Assembly: GCA_015066385.1 (NCBI GenBank)
Contig: SVOJ01000003.1
Location: 124,001 to 188,000, forward strand
Length of the DNA stretch: 64,000 nucleotides
From: Oscillospiraceae bacterium
GTDB taxonomy: Bacteria; Bacillota; Clostridia; Oscillospirales; Acutalibacteraceae
Direction: 5' to 3'
The translations under genes and the position numbers were made by a program. This document shows, piece by piece, positions 1 to 9,250 of the stretch. The notes beneath the pieces were generated by a model. That model had not been told where the DNA came from and did no database searches. It saw only the letters and a list, made by a program, of their open reading frames with translations. Position 1 is the first letter of the stretch; each line of letters begins with the position of its first letter.

Positions 1-111
1 ATATTCAATATTACGAATAATTATACAATCAATTATCAATTGACTTTTCATTCAGGGTGCATTATAATATTAGCAACAGAACTGTTATTAAACTTAAAAA
101 GAGGTTATGGT

Positions 112-1179
112 ATGACTGTTACAAAAGCACCTTTCGGCACAATGCCTGACGGTAGAGAAGTTTTTGAATTCACACTTGAAAATGACAACGGAATGAAAGT
201 AATGATACTTTCATTGGGCGCGACACTCAGAAGCATCATTTTGCCTGATAAAAACGGCAACGAACAGGATATTCTGCTTGGCTTTGATACGGTTGCCGAT
301 TATCTTGAAAAATCCTCTTATCAGGGCGCAGCGGTCGGGCCGTGCGCCAACAGAATCGGTAACGGAAAATTTGAAATTGACGGGCAGACTTTTGAAGTAA
401 TCAAAAATGAAACTGACAAAGACGGCAACGGTGTAACTTGTCTGCATGCCGGCGGTGAGTTCAGTTTTGAAGTATGGCAGAGTATTATCACTGACTCTGA
501 TTCCGTTGAGTTTTCTTACACAAGTCCCGATGGTCTGAACGGTTTCCCCGGTGAAATGAAAGTGCAAATTACATACAAACTCGGTCAGAATAATGATCTG
601 CACATTTCATATGAAGCAATCAGCACCCGCAAGACACCGATCAATCTTACAAATCATGCATATTTCAACCTGTCCGGTTTTGCAAGCGGTGATATTCTTT
701 CGCAGGTTCTGCAGTTGAATTGCAGTCAGATTACACCGGTTGATGCGCTGAGCATTCCAACAGGAGAATTGATGTCTGTTGACGGAACGGCTTTCGATTT
801 CAGAGTGGCAAAAACCATCGGTAAAGATATTGAGTGTGATGATGAACAATTAAAATTGACGGGCGGTTACGATCATAACTTTGTCATTGACGGTGCCGAC
901 GGAACTTTACGCAAATGTGCATATGCTTATTCAGAAAACAGCGGGATTGTAATGCATGTTTATACAACTATGCCCGGAGTTCAGTTTTATGCGGGTAATT
1001 TTCTGAAAGGGGAAACGGGTAAAGAGGGGAAATCGATGCAACACCGCAGTGGTTTCTGCCTTGAAACACAATTTTATCCTGACAGTCCGAACAAAACGTC
1101 TTTCCCGGATTGTATCTATGATGCAGGGCAGGAATTTATCTCTGAAACCGTTTATACCTTTGAAACACTTTCCGAATAA
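112..1179 (+). CDS. galM: aldose 1-epimerase (galactose mutarotase family)
   Basis: GalM-like motifs (GPCANRIGNGKF, NLTNHAYFNL, YDHNFV); ATG at 112 preferred over the ORF-track start. Confidence 0.88.
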   Translation: MTVTKAPFGTMPDGREVFEFTLENDNGMKVMILSLGATLRSIILPDKNGNEQDILLGFDTVADYLEKSSYQGAAVGPCANRIGNGKFEIDGQTFEVIKNETDKDGNGVTCLHAGGEFSFEVWQSIITDSDSVEFSYTSPDGLNGFPGEMKVQITYKLGQNNDLHISYEAISTRKTPINLTNHAYFNLSGFASGDILSQVLQLNCSQITPVDALSIPTGELMSVDGTAFDFRVAKTIGKDIECDDEQLKLTGGYDHNFVIDGADGTLRKCAYAYSENSGIVMHVYTTMPGVQFYAGNFLKGETGKEGKSMQHRSGFCLETQFYPDSPNKTSFPDCIYDAGQEFISETVYTFETLSE

Positions 1180-1186
1180 GTGAGAC

Positions 1187-1226
1187 CAGCATCTGTCGCA
1201 TTTTCGGCAGGTGCTGATCTTTTTTT
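1187..1226 (+). terminator. Rho-independent terminator after galM
   Basis: CAGCATCTGTCG / CGGCAGGTGCTG stem with G-T wobbles, then a T run. Confidence 0.8.
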
Positions 1227-1310
1227 ATATTGTTGTTGACTTTTACGGGAAATTGTTGTAAACTTATTTTAATTATTATAAATTTTATCGGGTTCGAAAG
1301 GAGCCGTCTC

Positions 1311-3473
1311 ATGAAATACAAAAAAATGTCCAAAACCGTCTGCGTGTTGTTGTGTTTTTCGCTTGCATTGTCTTTTGCGTTTTCTGCCTCTGCAGCATTT
1401 ACAACATTTGAAACGCAGTTTGAACATGAGCAGATCAACAAAGCATGGCTGACGGATCTGACTGTAAATGAGAGCCTGACCGGAATCAGTGATATGGTAA
1501 CCAGTGTAACTTTGGTTGCACAACCGGAATATCCGTACACAGAAACTCCGGAGTCCTTCAAGGATGATGTGAAGGATGCCTGTGCATTGTATGAATTGGA
1601 TGAAGGTTCGGCCAGGGCTGCATATATTTATCTGTTTGAAGTATTGAATAACAATTCATCCATTCTTGAAGATGATGCATCTGATACTGAAATCAAACAA
1701 TATCTGATTGATTTGGGAATTGTTTATCCCGATAACACGGATGCGGATACTCTTGTCATGGCACGTGCGCTGTATGTGATCCTGAAATCCGGCTCTTTGG
1801 ATTTGTATCTGCAAAATGATAAAATTCCAACAGGCACAGCACTTGAAGCAGCCATAGTCAGTTATATGAGTGTTATAACGGGAATTGATATGCTTGCCAT
1901 TCGTGAATGGACAACCGTTAGCGATAATCTTTCTTTGGATGAATACATTCTTGCAATGTCTAAATATTCTCTCTGGAGTGCCGGGTACGATGTCACAATG
2001 GATATGACAGAAGAAGAGGTTTATCGTCTTATTGCGCTTATGACAATCCGCAAGCAGGGAATCACTGCTCCTGATAATATCTCTTTTGAGGAAATCAAAA
2101 TTCGATATCTTGCAGCTATGCTCGGTACTCGTTATGGTGTTTCCTGTAATGCGGATGATCTTGCCGAAGCGGTTAATCAGGATTGTGTTGCTTTTTATCT
2201 GCTTCAATTGATGGGGCAGGATGCGCAACTCTCCCTTCGAATGGACAGCATTTTTTATGAAGATGCGTTTGCACGTGTTGCTGAATATACAGACCGATTT
2301 GATATGGAGATCGGTGAATTTTATGCTGATGTGTGCAATTATACCGCAACTCTGAAATACAAACGCAGTTCAATCTGGCTTTATCCCACAAGTTATGTTT
2401 GCAACAACGAAAACAATGCAGATATGATCACGATAACCGCCAATGGCAATGTTATTGAGGACGGCAACTTCAATGAAATCAAATTGAATCCGGAACTTGA
2501 ATCACAAGTTATCACAATCAAATGTGTTTATGATTACAATACCGAAAAATTTACTGCCACATACAATCTCAAAGTAGTGCAGGGCTTGATCTATTCCGAT
2601 TCTGTTCTTGTTGAAGATCCTGATATCAGCGATATATTAAGCGGCAACTATGAATTGGATGAATCTCTTTATGCACCCGGTTATATTCAGAATGACTCCG
2701 ATCTCGTTGGCAGCATTCTCGGTTCAATCGGTCTTGGGGTTGGCTTCGGTGATTTGTTGGATACTTTTACTTCTTCAAGTGTCGGCAATTCCACCGTCAG
2801 CGGCAGCATCGCAACAATCGCTCCGCCCGTCAACACCAATCCAACCGGATTGACCTCTGTTTTGGAAAACGGTTTTCTGACGATTTTGCCCTCTGCCGGC
2901 ACTTTTGGCAGCAGTTCCGGTGGTTTGAAAGACACTTCAATTACAATGTCTGTCACTTCAATGGAACAATTCAGTAAAATCAATCATGCGGAAAAAAGCA
3001 ATGTTGTCCTTAGCGGCATCGGTGGTTTGGAATTGTATTCCATTGCGGAATCAGTCGGTTCCTTGCTTCTTGCAGGCGGCTCTGCTGCCGAAAATGTTGC
3101 TTCGCCGATTGTCGGTTCGGTTATACATGATGCAATTTTTGATGATGGCGATACTGTTATCGGTGCATCCGTTTCGAATGGAGTGTCTGCTGATAATACC
3201 GCCTATGTTTCTGCTCTTTCTGATAAAGCGGTTTCTGTTTATGCAAACGGGGATGCTACTGTTGCGGGTAATATAAATCTTGATCAGTATCTTTCACATC
3301 AGCAACAAGCCAACAATTCCGCTGTCGATACACCCGTTTCCGGAAATGCTGTTATCAATGTCGAAAAACAAAGCAATTCTTCCGTTGTCTTGTTTATTGT
3401 CGCATCTTTGGCGGCTGTTGCGGGTGTTGTGTTAATTGTTGTTTCAAAACAGCGTAAAATTTCTTATCAGTAA
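1311..3473 (+). CDS. secreted/surface protein of unknown function with signal peptide and C-terminal TM helix
   Basis: N-term MKYKKMSKTVCVLLCFSLALSFAFSASA; C-term VVLFIVASLAAVAGVVLIVVSKQRK; no family recognised. Confidence 0.7.
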   Translation: MKYKKMSKTVCVLLCFSLALSFAFSASAAFTTFETQFEHEQINKAWLTDLTVNESLTGISDMVTSVTLVAQPEYPYTETPESFKDDVKDACALYELDEGSARAAYIYLFEVLNNNSSILEDDASDTEIKQYLIDLGIVYPDNTDADTLVMARALYVILKSGSLDLYLQNDKIPTGTALEAAIVSYMSVITGIDMLAIREWTTVSDNLSLDEYILAMSKYSLWSAGYDVTMDMTEEEVYRLIALMTIRKQGITAPDNISFEEIKIRYLAAMLGTRYGVSCNADDLAEAVNQDCVAFYLLQLMGQDAQLSLRMDSIFYEDAFARVAEYTDRFDMEIGEFYADVCNYTATLKYKRSSIWLYPTSYVCNNENNADMITITANGNVIEDGNFNEIKLNPELESQVITIKCVYDYNTEKFTATYNLKVVQGLIYSDSVLVEDPDISDILSGNYELDESLYAPGYIQNDSDLVGSILGSIGLGVGFGDLLDTFTSSSVGNSTVSGSIATIAPPVNTNPTGLTSVLENGFLTILPSAGTFGSSSGGLKDTSITMSVTSMEQFSKINHAEKSNVVLSGIGGLELYSIAESVGSLLLAGGSAAENVASPIVGSVIHDAIFDDGDTVIGASVSNGVSADNTAYVSALSDKAVSVYANGDATVAGNINLDQYLSHQQQANNSAVDTPVSGNAVINVEKQSNSSVVLFIVASLAAVAGVVLIVVSKQRKISYQ

Positions 3474-3497
3474 AATATGCAAGGGAGGGGGATTCAA

Positions 3498-4187
3498 ATG
3501 AACGAAAAAATAATGATTGTTGATGATGATCCCAATATATGTGAACTGTTGCGTTTATATCTTTCAAAAGAGGGCTATGCAACTGAAATCGTATATGACG
3601 GTCAATCTGCCGTTGAACTTGTGTCAACCATCAAACCGCATCTGATTCTCCTGGATGTTATGTTGCCCGAATTGGACGGTTGGCAGGTATGTCGCAAAAT
3701 TCGCGCCACATCGAATGTACCGATCATCATGGTGACGGCAAAAGGGGAAACATTTGACCGTATTCTCGGTCTTGAACTCGGTGCGGATGACTATATTGTA
3801 AAACCGTTTGAAACAAAAGAAGTGGTTGCACGAATCAAAGCGGTGTTGCGTCGTTCCAATAACGTAACGACTGATCCTGTGAAGGAAGTACACTATGATA
3901 AACTTTCCATCAATCTTACCAATTACGAGATGAAGGTAAACGGTGTACAGGTTGACACACCGCCGAAAGAACTTGAATTGATCTTCCATCTTGCAAGCAA
4001 TCCGAATCGCGTTTTTACGAGAGATCAATTACTTGATGAAGTCTGGGGCTATGAATTCTATGGCGATTCGCGTACAATTGATGTGCATGTAAAAAGACTT
4101 CGCGAAAAACTGGAAGGTGTTTCCGACGAGTGGGAATTACGTACGGTGTGGAGCGTCGGTTACAAATTTGAACTGAAAAAGAGCTGA
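3498..4187 (+). CDS. OmpR-family response regulator
   Basis: Receiver (IVDDDPNICELL, LLDVMLPELDGW, KPF) plus winged-helix DNA-binding domain. Confidence 0.93.
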   Translation: MNEKIMIVDDDPNICELLRLYLSKEGYATEIVYDGQSAVELVSTIKPHLILLDVMLPELDGWQVCRKIRATSNVPIIMVTAKGETFDRILGLELGADDYIVKPFETKEVVARIKAVLRRSNNVTTDPVKEVHYDKLSINLTNYEMKVNGVQVDTPPKELELIFHLASNPNRVFTRDQLLDEVWGYEFYGDSRTIDVHVKRLREKLEGVSDEWELRTVWSVGYKFELKKS

Positions 4188-4258
4188 TGATGAACTGAAA
4201 AATAACAGCCGGTTTATAATCGGCTTTTATTTTTATTATAACAACAAGGAGCCTTGCA

Positions 4259-5740
4259 ATGAAACTGATAAAAAACAAGCGGCCTGTCAGTATTTTTGAA
4301 CATTATTTTATAATTCTGACCTGCCTTGTTCTTTTTTGTCTTTTGATTTCCTCACTGTCTTTGATGCTTTTTGTTGCTACAACATGGTCTGATGACCTGC
4401 AAAAGAAATTGACAGACGGATGCACTTTTCTTGTCAATGAAATTCGTGCAAATGATGAAAAAAATCTTTTTGCAACGGGTGATCTGAATAAACTGATGGC
4501 AAATCTGCAACACACTTCAAATGCCGACTTTTTGCTTTGTGATGAAAACGGAAAAATTGTAATGTGTACTGACGTACAAAACGAAACGGGTGAGACAATT
4601 TCGCAGGTTGTCTGTGAAAAACACCAAAATACTCTTTTTTCTAAAGCAACATTGCTTGCTACGGATTTGCAACCGCTTGGTTTTTTGCAAAAAGGTCCCA
4701 TCGATATCGATGCAACGCAAGATTATATTCTGATCGGTTTTTCTGCCGATTCAAAAGATGGAGCAAAGTTTTATCTTTTTGCCGTTCAGTTGCTGAGTGT
4801 CGGATATCAGCCGTATATTACACAATACCTGAAAATGACTGTCGGGGCCAGTTGCGTTGCTGTTATTATGGCTTTTTTCTGTTCTCTTGCCGTAACCTAC
4901 AGAATTGTGCGTCCCTTGCGAAAAATGGCAGAAGCCACAAAGCATTATGCCGCAGGCGATTTTTCGTATCGCATCCGCAATGTTGCGCATTATGAGGAAT
5001 TTAATGAATTATCTGCCGCGTTTAATTTGATGGCGAAAAATCTGGAAGAAAATGAAAAATCCAGTAAGAATTTTGTTGCCAATGTTTCACACGAACTGAA
5101 AACACCTATGACGACAATCGGCGGTTTTATTGATGGGATTCTGGATGGAACAATTCCGCCGGAAGAAACGGAGCATTATCTAAACATCGTTTCTGAGGTT
5201 GTGAAACATCTGTCCGGTTTGGTTGTTTCCATGCTCAATATGTCCAAAATAGAGGCAGGAAAAGTAGAACTTGAGTTTTCTGAATTTTCACTTGATCAAT
5301 TGCTGATTCAGGTATTTATCGGGTTTGAAAAAAATATAACGGACAAAAATATAGATATTATAGGTATTGAAAAATTAGATTCTGTCAGAATCCGTGCTGA
5401 CGAAGCGCTGATCCGACAAGTTGTATATAATCTCATTGACAATGCCGTTAAGTTTACACGAAATAACGGTTCGATTAAAATTGATTTATCAGCCGAAAAA
5501 CACGATGTCAAATTAACAATTGCCAATACCGGCAGTACAATACCAAAGGATGAGCTGAACAGCATCTTTGATCGTTTTTACAAGGTGGATAAATCCCGCG
5601 GACTGGATGCATCCAGTTTCGGTATCGGTTTGCACATTGTTCGCAGTATTGTAGAAATGCATAGCGGTACAATTCATGCGGTAAGCAAAGAAGAGCACAC
5701 AAAATTTGTTGTTCATCTGCCATTATTTAATAATGTTTAA
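4259..5740 (+). CDS. sensor histidine kinase (HAMP, HisKA, HATPase)
   Basis: Two TM segments, H-box NVSHELKTPMTTI, N-box VVYNLIDNAVKF. Confidence 0.93.
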   Translation: MKLIKNKRPVSIFEHYFIILTCLVLFCLLISSLSLMLFVATTWSDDLQKKLTDGCTFLVNEIRANDEKNLFATGDLNKLMANLQHTSNADFLLCDENGKIVMCTDVQNETGETISQVVCEKHQNTLFSKATLLATDLQPLGFLQKGPIDIDATQDYILIGFSADSKDGAKFYLFAVQLLSVGYQPYITQYLKMTVGASCVAVIMAFFCSLAVTYRIVRPLRKMAEATKHYAAGDFSYRIRNVAHYEEFNELSAAFNLMAKNLEENEKSSKNFVANVSHELKTPMTTIGGFIDGILDGTIPPEETEHYLNIVSEVVKHLSGLVVSMLNMSKIEAGKVELEFSEFSLDQLLIQVFIGFEKNITDKNIDIIGIEKLDSVRIRADEALIRQVVYNLIDNAVKFTRNNGSIKIDLSAEKHDVKLTIANTGSTIPKDELNSIFDRFYKVDKSRGLDASSFGIGLHIVRSIVEMHSGTIHAVSKEEHTKFVVHLPLFNNV

Positions 5741-5796
5741 AGAAAACAGATAATAATTATTGATAAGATTCAATACCTTCAGAAAGGGGTATAAAA

Positions 5797-7548
5797 ATGG
5801 ACGATTTTGAAAATATGAACAAGACCAATGAAGTCGCAGATAATGAAGGGTTGCGGAAAAACGAAGAAATCTCTCAGATGCGCAATCAGGATGTTATTTG
5901 TGACACTAACGGCGATTGTGGAGCAAATATTCCCGCTGAGGAAGTTGCGCAACAGGAAACTGAAAATGAAGAACAAACCATGCAGACAATGAATGCGGAT
6001 TATTCACAGCCTGAAAATAGTGAAAATCACGCGCAGGCTTCTCCGGCAAATGAGTCGGAAAAGCCGCAGCCTTTTGTTTCGCCCGCTGCTTATCCGCAGT
6101 CACCATCATATGTGCAGCAGAATTATGGCGATGTGAATCGTTCGCACTATCAACAGCAGACTAATTCAAATACGTATGCCTACCCGCATGAGAAAAATAC
6201 GGCTGTTCCGAAAAAGAAATCAAAAGGAAAAGTTGCATTTCTTGCAATTGCCTGTGTTTTGCTTGTCTTTGCTGTCGGTATGTTTGCGATTGTGTTTACA
6301 AGCGATAGTGATTCAGGACGCAGCAGTGATAATGGTTTGCGTGACGTGCCTCATATTTCAACTGTCTCCTCTGCAGATAATGTGGCGGAGGGCCTTTCTG
6401 CTGCAGAAGTATATCAGAAAGTATTCAAAAGCTCCGTCAGCATTCTTGCTTATCAGCAGACAACCGGGGAACTCGGTGTTTTGGGATCCGGTGTGATCTG
6501 TCAGGAGGATACAAGTAACAAGTATACTTATATTGTTACTTGCGCACATGTCATCAACGATGCGGATTATAATATTAAAGTCGAACTTTGGGATGGCACT
6601 GTCCATACGGCAGAAGTTGTCAATTTTGATGACAGCAATGATATCGGTGTTATACGCATCCGTGCGACCGGTTTACAGATTGCCGAATTCGGCGATTCTG
6701 ATGAAATGCAACCCGGGGCTACTGTTTATGCGATCGGTTCCCCGTACAGTTCCAAATTTGCAGGCACGTTTACAAAAGGTATGGTGTCCGCCGTTAATCG
6801 CCTTGTTACCACGCAGACCAGTTATCAACTTTGTTGCATTCAGCATGATGCGCCGATCAATAACGGCAATTCCGGAGGGGCGCTTGTCAATGCATACGGT
6901 CAGATTGTCGGTATTAATGCGCTGAAAATTACCGCTGAAGGATACGAAGGGCTTGGTTTTTCCGTTCCCTCAACGACGGTTATCAAAGTTATCAATGCCA
7001 TAATTGAAACAGGTCTTGCGCCCAAAACACCCAAACTCGGTATTTCTTACGTGCAGGCAATCTATTACAGTCAGTTCCTGTCGGATCTGATTGAGGAAAA
7101 TAATCTTCCTGCCGGTTCGATTGTTATTGCTGATATTAACAAAGATTCCAGTCTTTATAACACCGAATTGCAGGTGAATGACATTGTTACAGCTGTGAAT
7201 GGTCAGGATTTAACCAATCCGGATCAGCTTGTTCAGTTAATTCAGAATTCCAATGTCGGCGATTCGTTTGAATTAAGCGTGGCTCGTATTATAATGAATG
7301 AAGACGGAACGGATTATGTTGACATCAAAAAGTTTACCGTAACGGCCACATTGGTCGAAAAAACAGATGCCGACAACGGGGTTGCGCCGGACGATGCCCA
7401 GGAAGATTTCTATGAGTACTTTGGTGATGACAGCGGTAATTATGAAGATTTTTATGATTACTTCTATGACTATTTCTACGGTGACGGCAATTCCTATGGC
7501 AACGGAGACACGCCGGAAGGCGACAATCGCTTTACTATTCCCGAATAA
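5797..7548 (+). CDS. HtrA/DegP-like S1C serine protease with PDZ domain, membrane anchored
   Basis: Catalytic motifs TCAHV, SNDIGVIRI, GNSGGALVN; PDZ region; single TM near residue 150. Confidence 0.92.
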   Translation: MDDFENMNKTNEVADNEGLRKNEEISQMRNQDVICDTNGDCGANIPAEEVAQQETENEEQTMQTMNADYSQPENSENHAQASPANESEKPQPFVSPAAYPQSPSYVQQNYGDVNRSHYQQQTNSNTYAYPHEKNTAVPKKKSKGKVAFLAIACVLLVFAVGMFAIVFTSDSDSGRSSDNGLRDVPHISTVSSADNVAEGLSAAEVYQKVFKSSVSILAYQQTTGELGVLGSGVICQEDTSNKYTYIVTCAHVINDADYNIKVELWDGTVHTAEVVNFDDSNDIGVIRIRATGLQIAEFGDSDEMQPGATVYAIGSPYSSKFAGTFTKGMVSAVNRLVTTQTSYQLCCIQHDAPINNGNSGGALVNAYGQIVGINALKITAEGYEGLGFSVPSTTVIKVINAIIETGLAPKTPKLGISYVQAIYYSQFLSDLIEENNLPAGSIVIADINKDSSLYNTELQVNDIVTAVNGQDLTNPDQLVQLIQNSNVGDSFELSVARIIMNEDGTDYVDIKKFTVTATLVEKTDADNGVAPDDAQEDFYEYFGDDSGNYEDFYDYFYDYFYGDGNSYGNGDTPEGDNRFTIPE

Positions 7549-7568
7549 AATAACAAGACCTAGCGACA

Positions 7569-7605
7569 AAAAAGCGGCAGACTGTTGTTCACCCTGCCGC
7601 TTTTT
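7569..7605. terminator. bidirectional terminator between htrA-like and PHP genes
   Basis: AAAAAGCGGCAG / CTGCCGCTTTTT perfect inverted repeat. Confidence 0.85.
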
Positions 7606-7607
7606 GA

Positions 7608-8276
7608 TTATTCGGATTTCTTTAATATGTAATTGCCGTTTTTTAATTCTGTAACAAGGTCTTGCGGGGTGAGGATTTCATGTTCAAACCATACCCCGCC
7701 TCTTGCAAGATCTTCATATTCGTGCAAATCAGATCCCGAAGTTTTAATTTTTCCGTTGCGCGTTGCCCATGCATCGGCAATTTCATTGCGAGAATTGTGC
7801 CTTTTGTTGCCGTTATAGACCTCGTATCCGTCAAGGTAATCCGGTTTCATGATTGTCATGGAATTCCGCATCGGATGTGCCTGTACGATCAGTACACCAT
7901 TACGGTGGGCAATTTCACTGCATTCACGCAGGCTTGTTCTGTTAAGATACGGATTGTCATACAGGAATTGTTCCGTCACCCCAAGTAACAAATAGTCGTT
8001 ATCGTTTTCGGGAAATCGGATCTCTGCGCCGGGAAAAACATGGAAATCCTGTGTTTCATGCTCTTTAGCGTCTCTGTAGCCGGCAAGGAAAGTATCAATG
8101 TATTCTTTCCAATCCGTAATCGGTGCGCCTTTGATGCCGCCGGGGGTAAAATGATCAGTGATCACAACACCACTGTAATTGTTTTCTTTTAACAGTTTTA
8201 CAATTTCTGTTGCACAGATTTTTCCGCAGCTGCTGACTTCAGAAGTATGGCAATGCAGTTCATACAGATAACCCAT
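7608..8276 (-). CDS. PHP-domain metal-dependent phosphoesterase
   Basis: ELHCHTSEVS, ITDHF, GAEIRF, QAHP, SGSDLHEYE motifs. Confidence 0.85.
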   Translation of the reverse strand: MGYLYELHCHTSEVSSCGKICATEIVKLLKENNYSGVVITDHFTPGGIKGAPITDWKEYIDTFLAGYRDAKEHETQDFHVFPGAEIRFPENDNDYLLLGVTEQFLYDNPYLNRTSLRECSEIAHRNGVLIVQAHPMRNSMTIMKPDYLDGYEVYNGNKRHNSRNEIADAWATRNGKIKTSGSDLHEYEDLARGGVWFEHEILTPQDLVTELKNGNYILKKSE

Positions 8277-8409
8277 TTTATTTCAGTCCTTTGTTTTTTC
8301 TTTATTATAAATCTATATTCTAACCATGTCTACTTTTTTTTAAAAAAGAATTGATAATTTCTATTCTTTTTGCTATTATATATTCCAAATTATTCAGGAG
8401 GGGAGAACA

Positions 8410-8952
8410 GTGCGCGAAAGTTATAAAACAACGATCTGCGGTGTCACGGCATCATTGGCATTGGTGCTGATGTTATTGACATACATCAATCCCTTTCTGA
8501 CTTACACAAGTCCGCCGTTTGCAGGAGTGTTGCTGATTCTGATTATGATTGAGGTCGGCTACGGGTGGGCATTCGGGACATATACGGCAATCAGTCTGCT
8601 TGCCTTGTTTTTATTGTCTGATAAAGAAGCGGCTGTTATGTTCATTACATTTTTCGGATATTACCCGATGTTGCGTTCTGTGTTGGCAAAGAAAATAAAA
8701 CCGAAGGCAGTTCGATATATTCTTGAATTGCTTATTTACAATATTGCAATTGCACTTTCTGTTGTTGTGTGCATGTATGTCTTTGGTGTTGACTATGACG
8801 ACTTCGGAGACTTCGGAAAATATTCTCTTTTGATTACCGCTGTTTTGATGAATGTCATTTTTATGCTCTATGATTTTCTGGTTGATAAACTGATTTTTGC
8901 CTATCATTTGCGGTGGCAGAAAAATCTTCATAAAATTTTTCAAAAAAAATGA
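8410..8952 (+). CDS. integral membrane protein of unknown function
   Basis: 180 aa, several TM segments; SD GGAGGGGAG upstream of GTG. Confidence 0.65.
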   Translation: MRESYKTTICGVTASLALVLMLLTYINPFLTYTSPPFAGVLLILIMIEVGYGWAFGTYTAISLLALFLLSDKEAAVMFITFFGYYPMLRSVLAKKIKPKAVRYILELLIYNIAIALSVVVCMYVFGVDYDDFGDFGKYSLLITAVLMNVIFMLYDFLVDKLIFAYHLRWQKNLHKIFQKK

Positions 8953-8961
8953 AAATAGGGC

Positions 8962-8990
8962 TTGATTTTTTCAAAACAATTGTGTATAAT
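8962..8990 (+). promoter_or_regulatory. sigma-A-type promoter of tRNA-Ser
   Basis: TTGATT-17 bp-TATAAT. Confidence 0.75.
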
Positions 8991-9003
8991 ACTTGAGCAA
9001 CAC

Positions 9004-9095
9004 GGAGAGTTGTCCGAGATGGTCTAAGGAGCACGACTGGAAATCGTGTAAACGCCTAAAACGTTTCGAGGGTTCGAATCCCTTGCTCTCCGCCA
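9004..9095 (+). tRNA. tRNA-Ser (GGA), CCA encoded
   Basis: GGAGAGT...GCTCTCC acceptor stem, anticodon loop CTGGAAA, long variable arm, GGTTCGAATCC T-arm. Confidence 0.95.
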
Positions 9096-9100
9096 AAAAA

Positions 9101-9128
9101 AAGACATCGCTTATGTGGTGTCTTTTTT
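9101..9128 (+). terminator. terminator after tRNA-Ser
   Basis: GACATC / GGTGTC stem followed by T8. Confidence 0.75.
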
Positions 9129-9205
9129 TTATCACATCCGAGGGATTTATATTGATTGGTTTTTTTTCGGGCAAAAAAGTTGCCATGATATCTAACTTAT
9201 AAAAG

Positions 9206-9250
9206 AAAACATTGCAGGATGGTTTGTAATTGCCACACCTGCAATGTTTT
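9206..9250 (-). terminator. terminator of the 706-aa gene
   Basis: AAAACATTGCAGG / CCTGCAATGTTTT perfect 13-bp inverted repeat. Confidence 0.75.

Noticed and set aside
8971-9186. 71-aa ORF containing ESKGFEPSKRFRRLHDFQSCSLDHLGQLS
   Set aside because: Common artefact from translating the antisense of a tRNA-Ser gene
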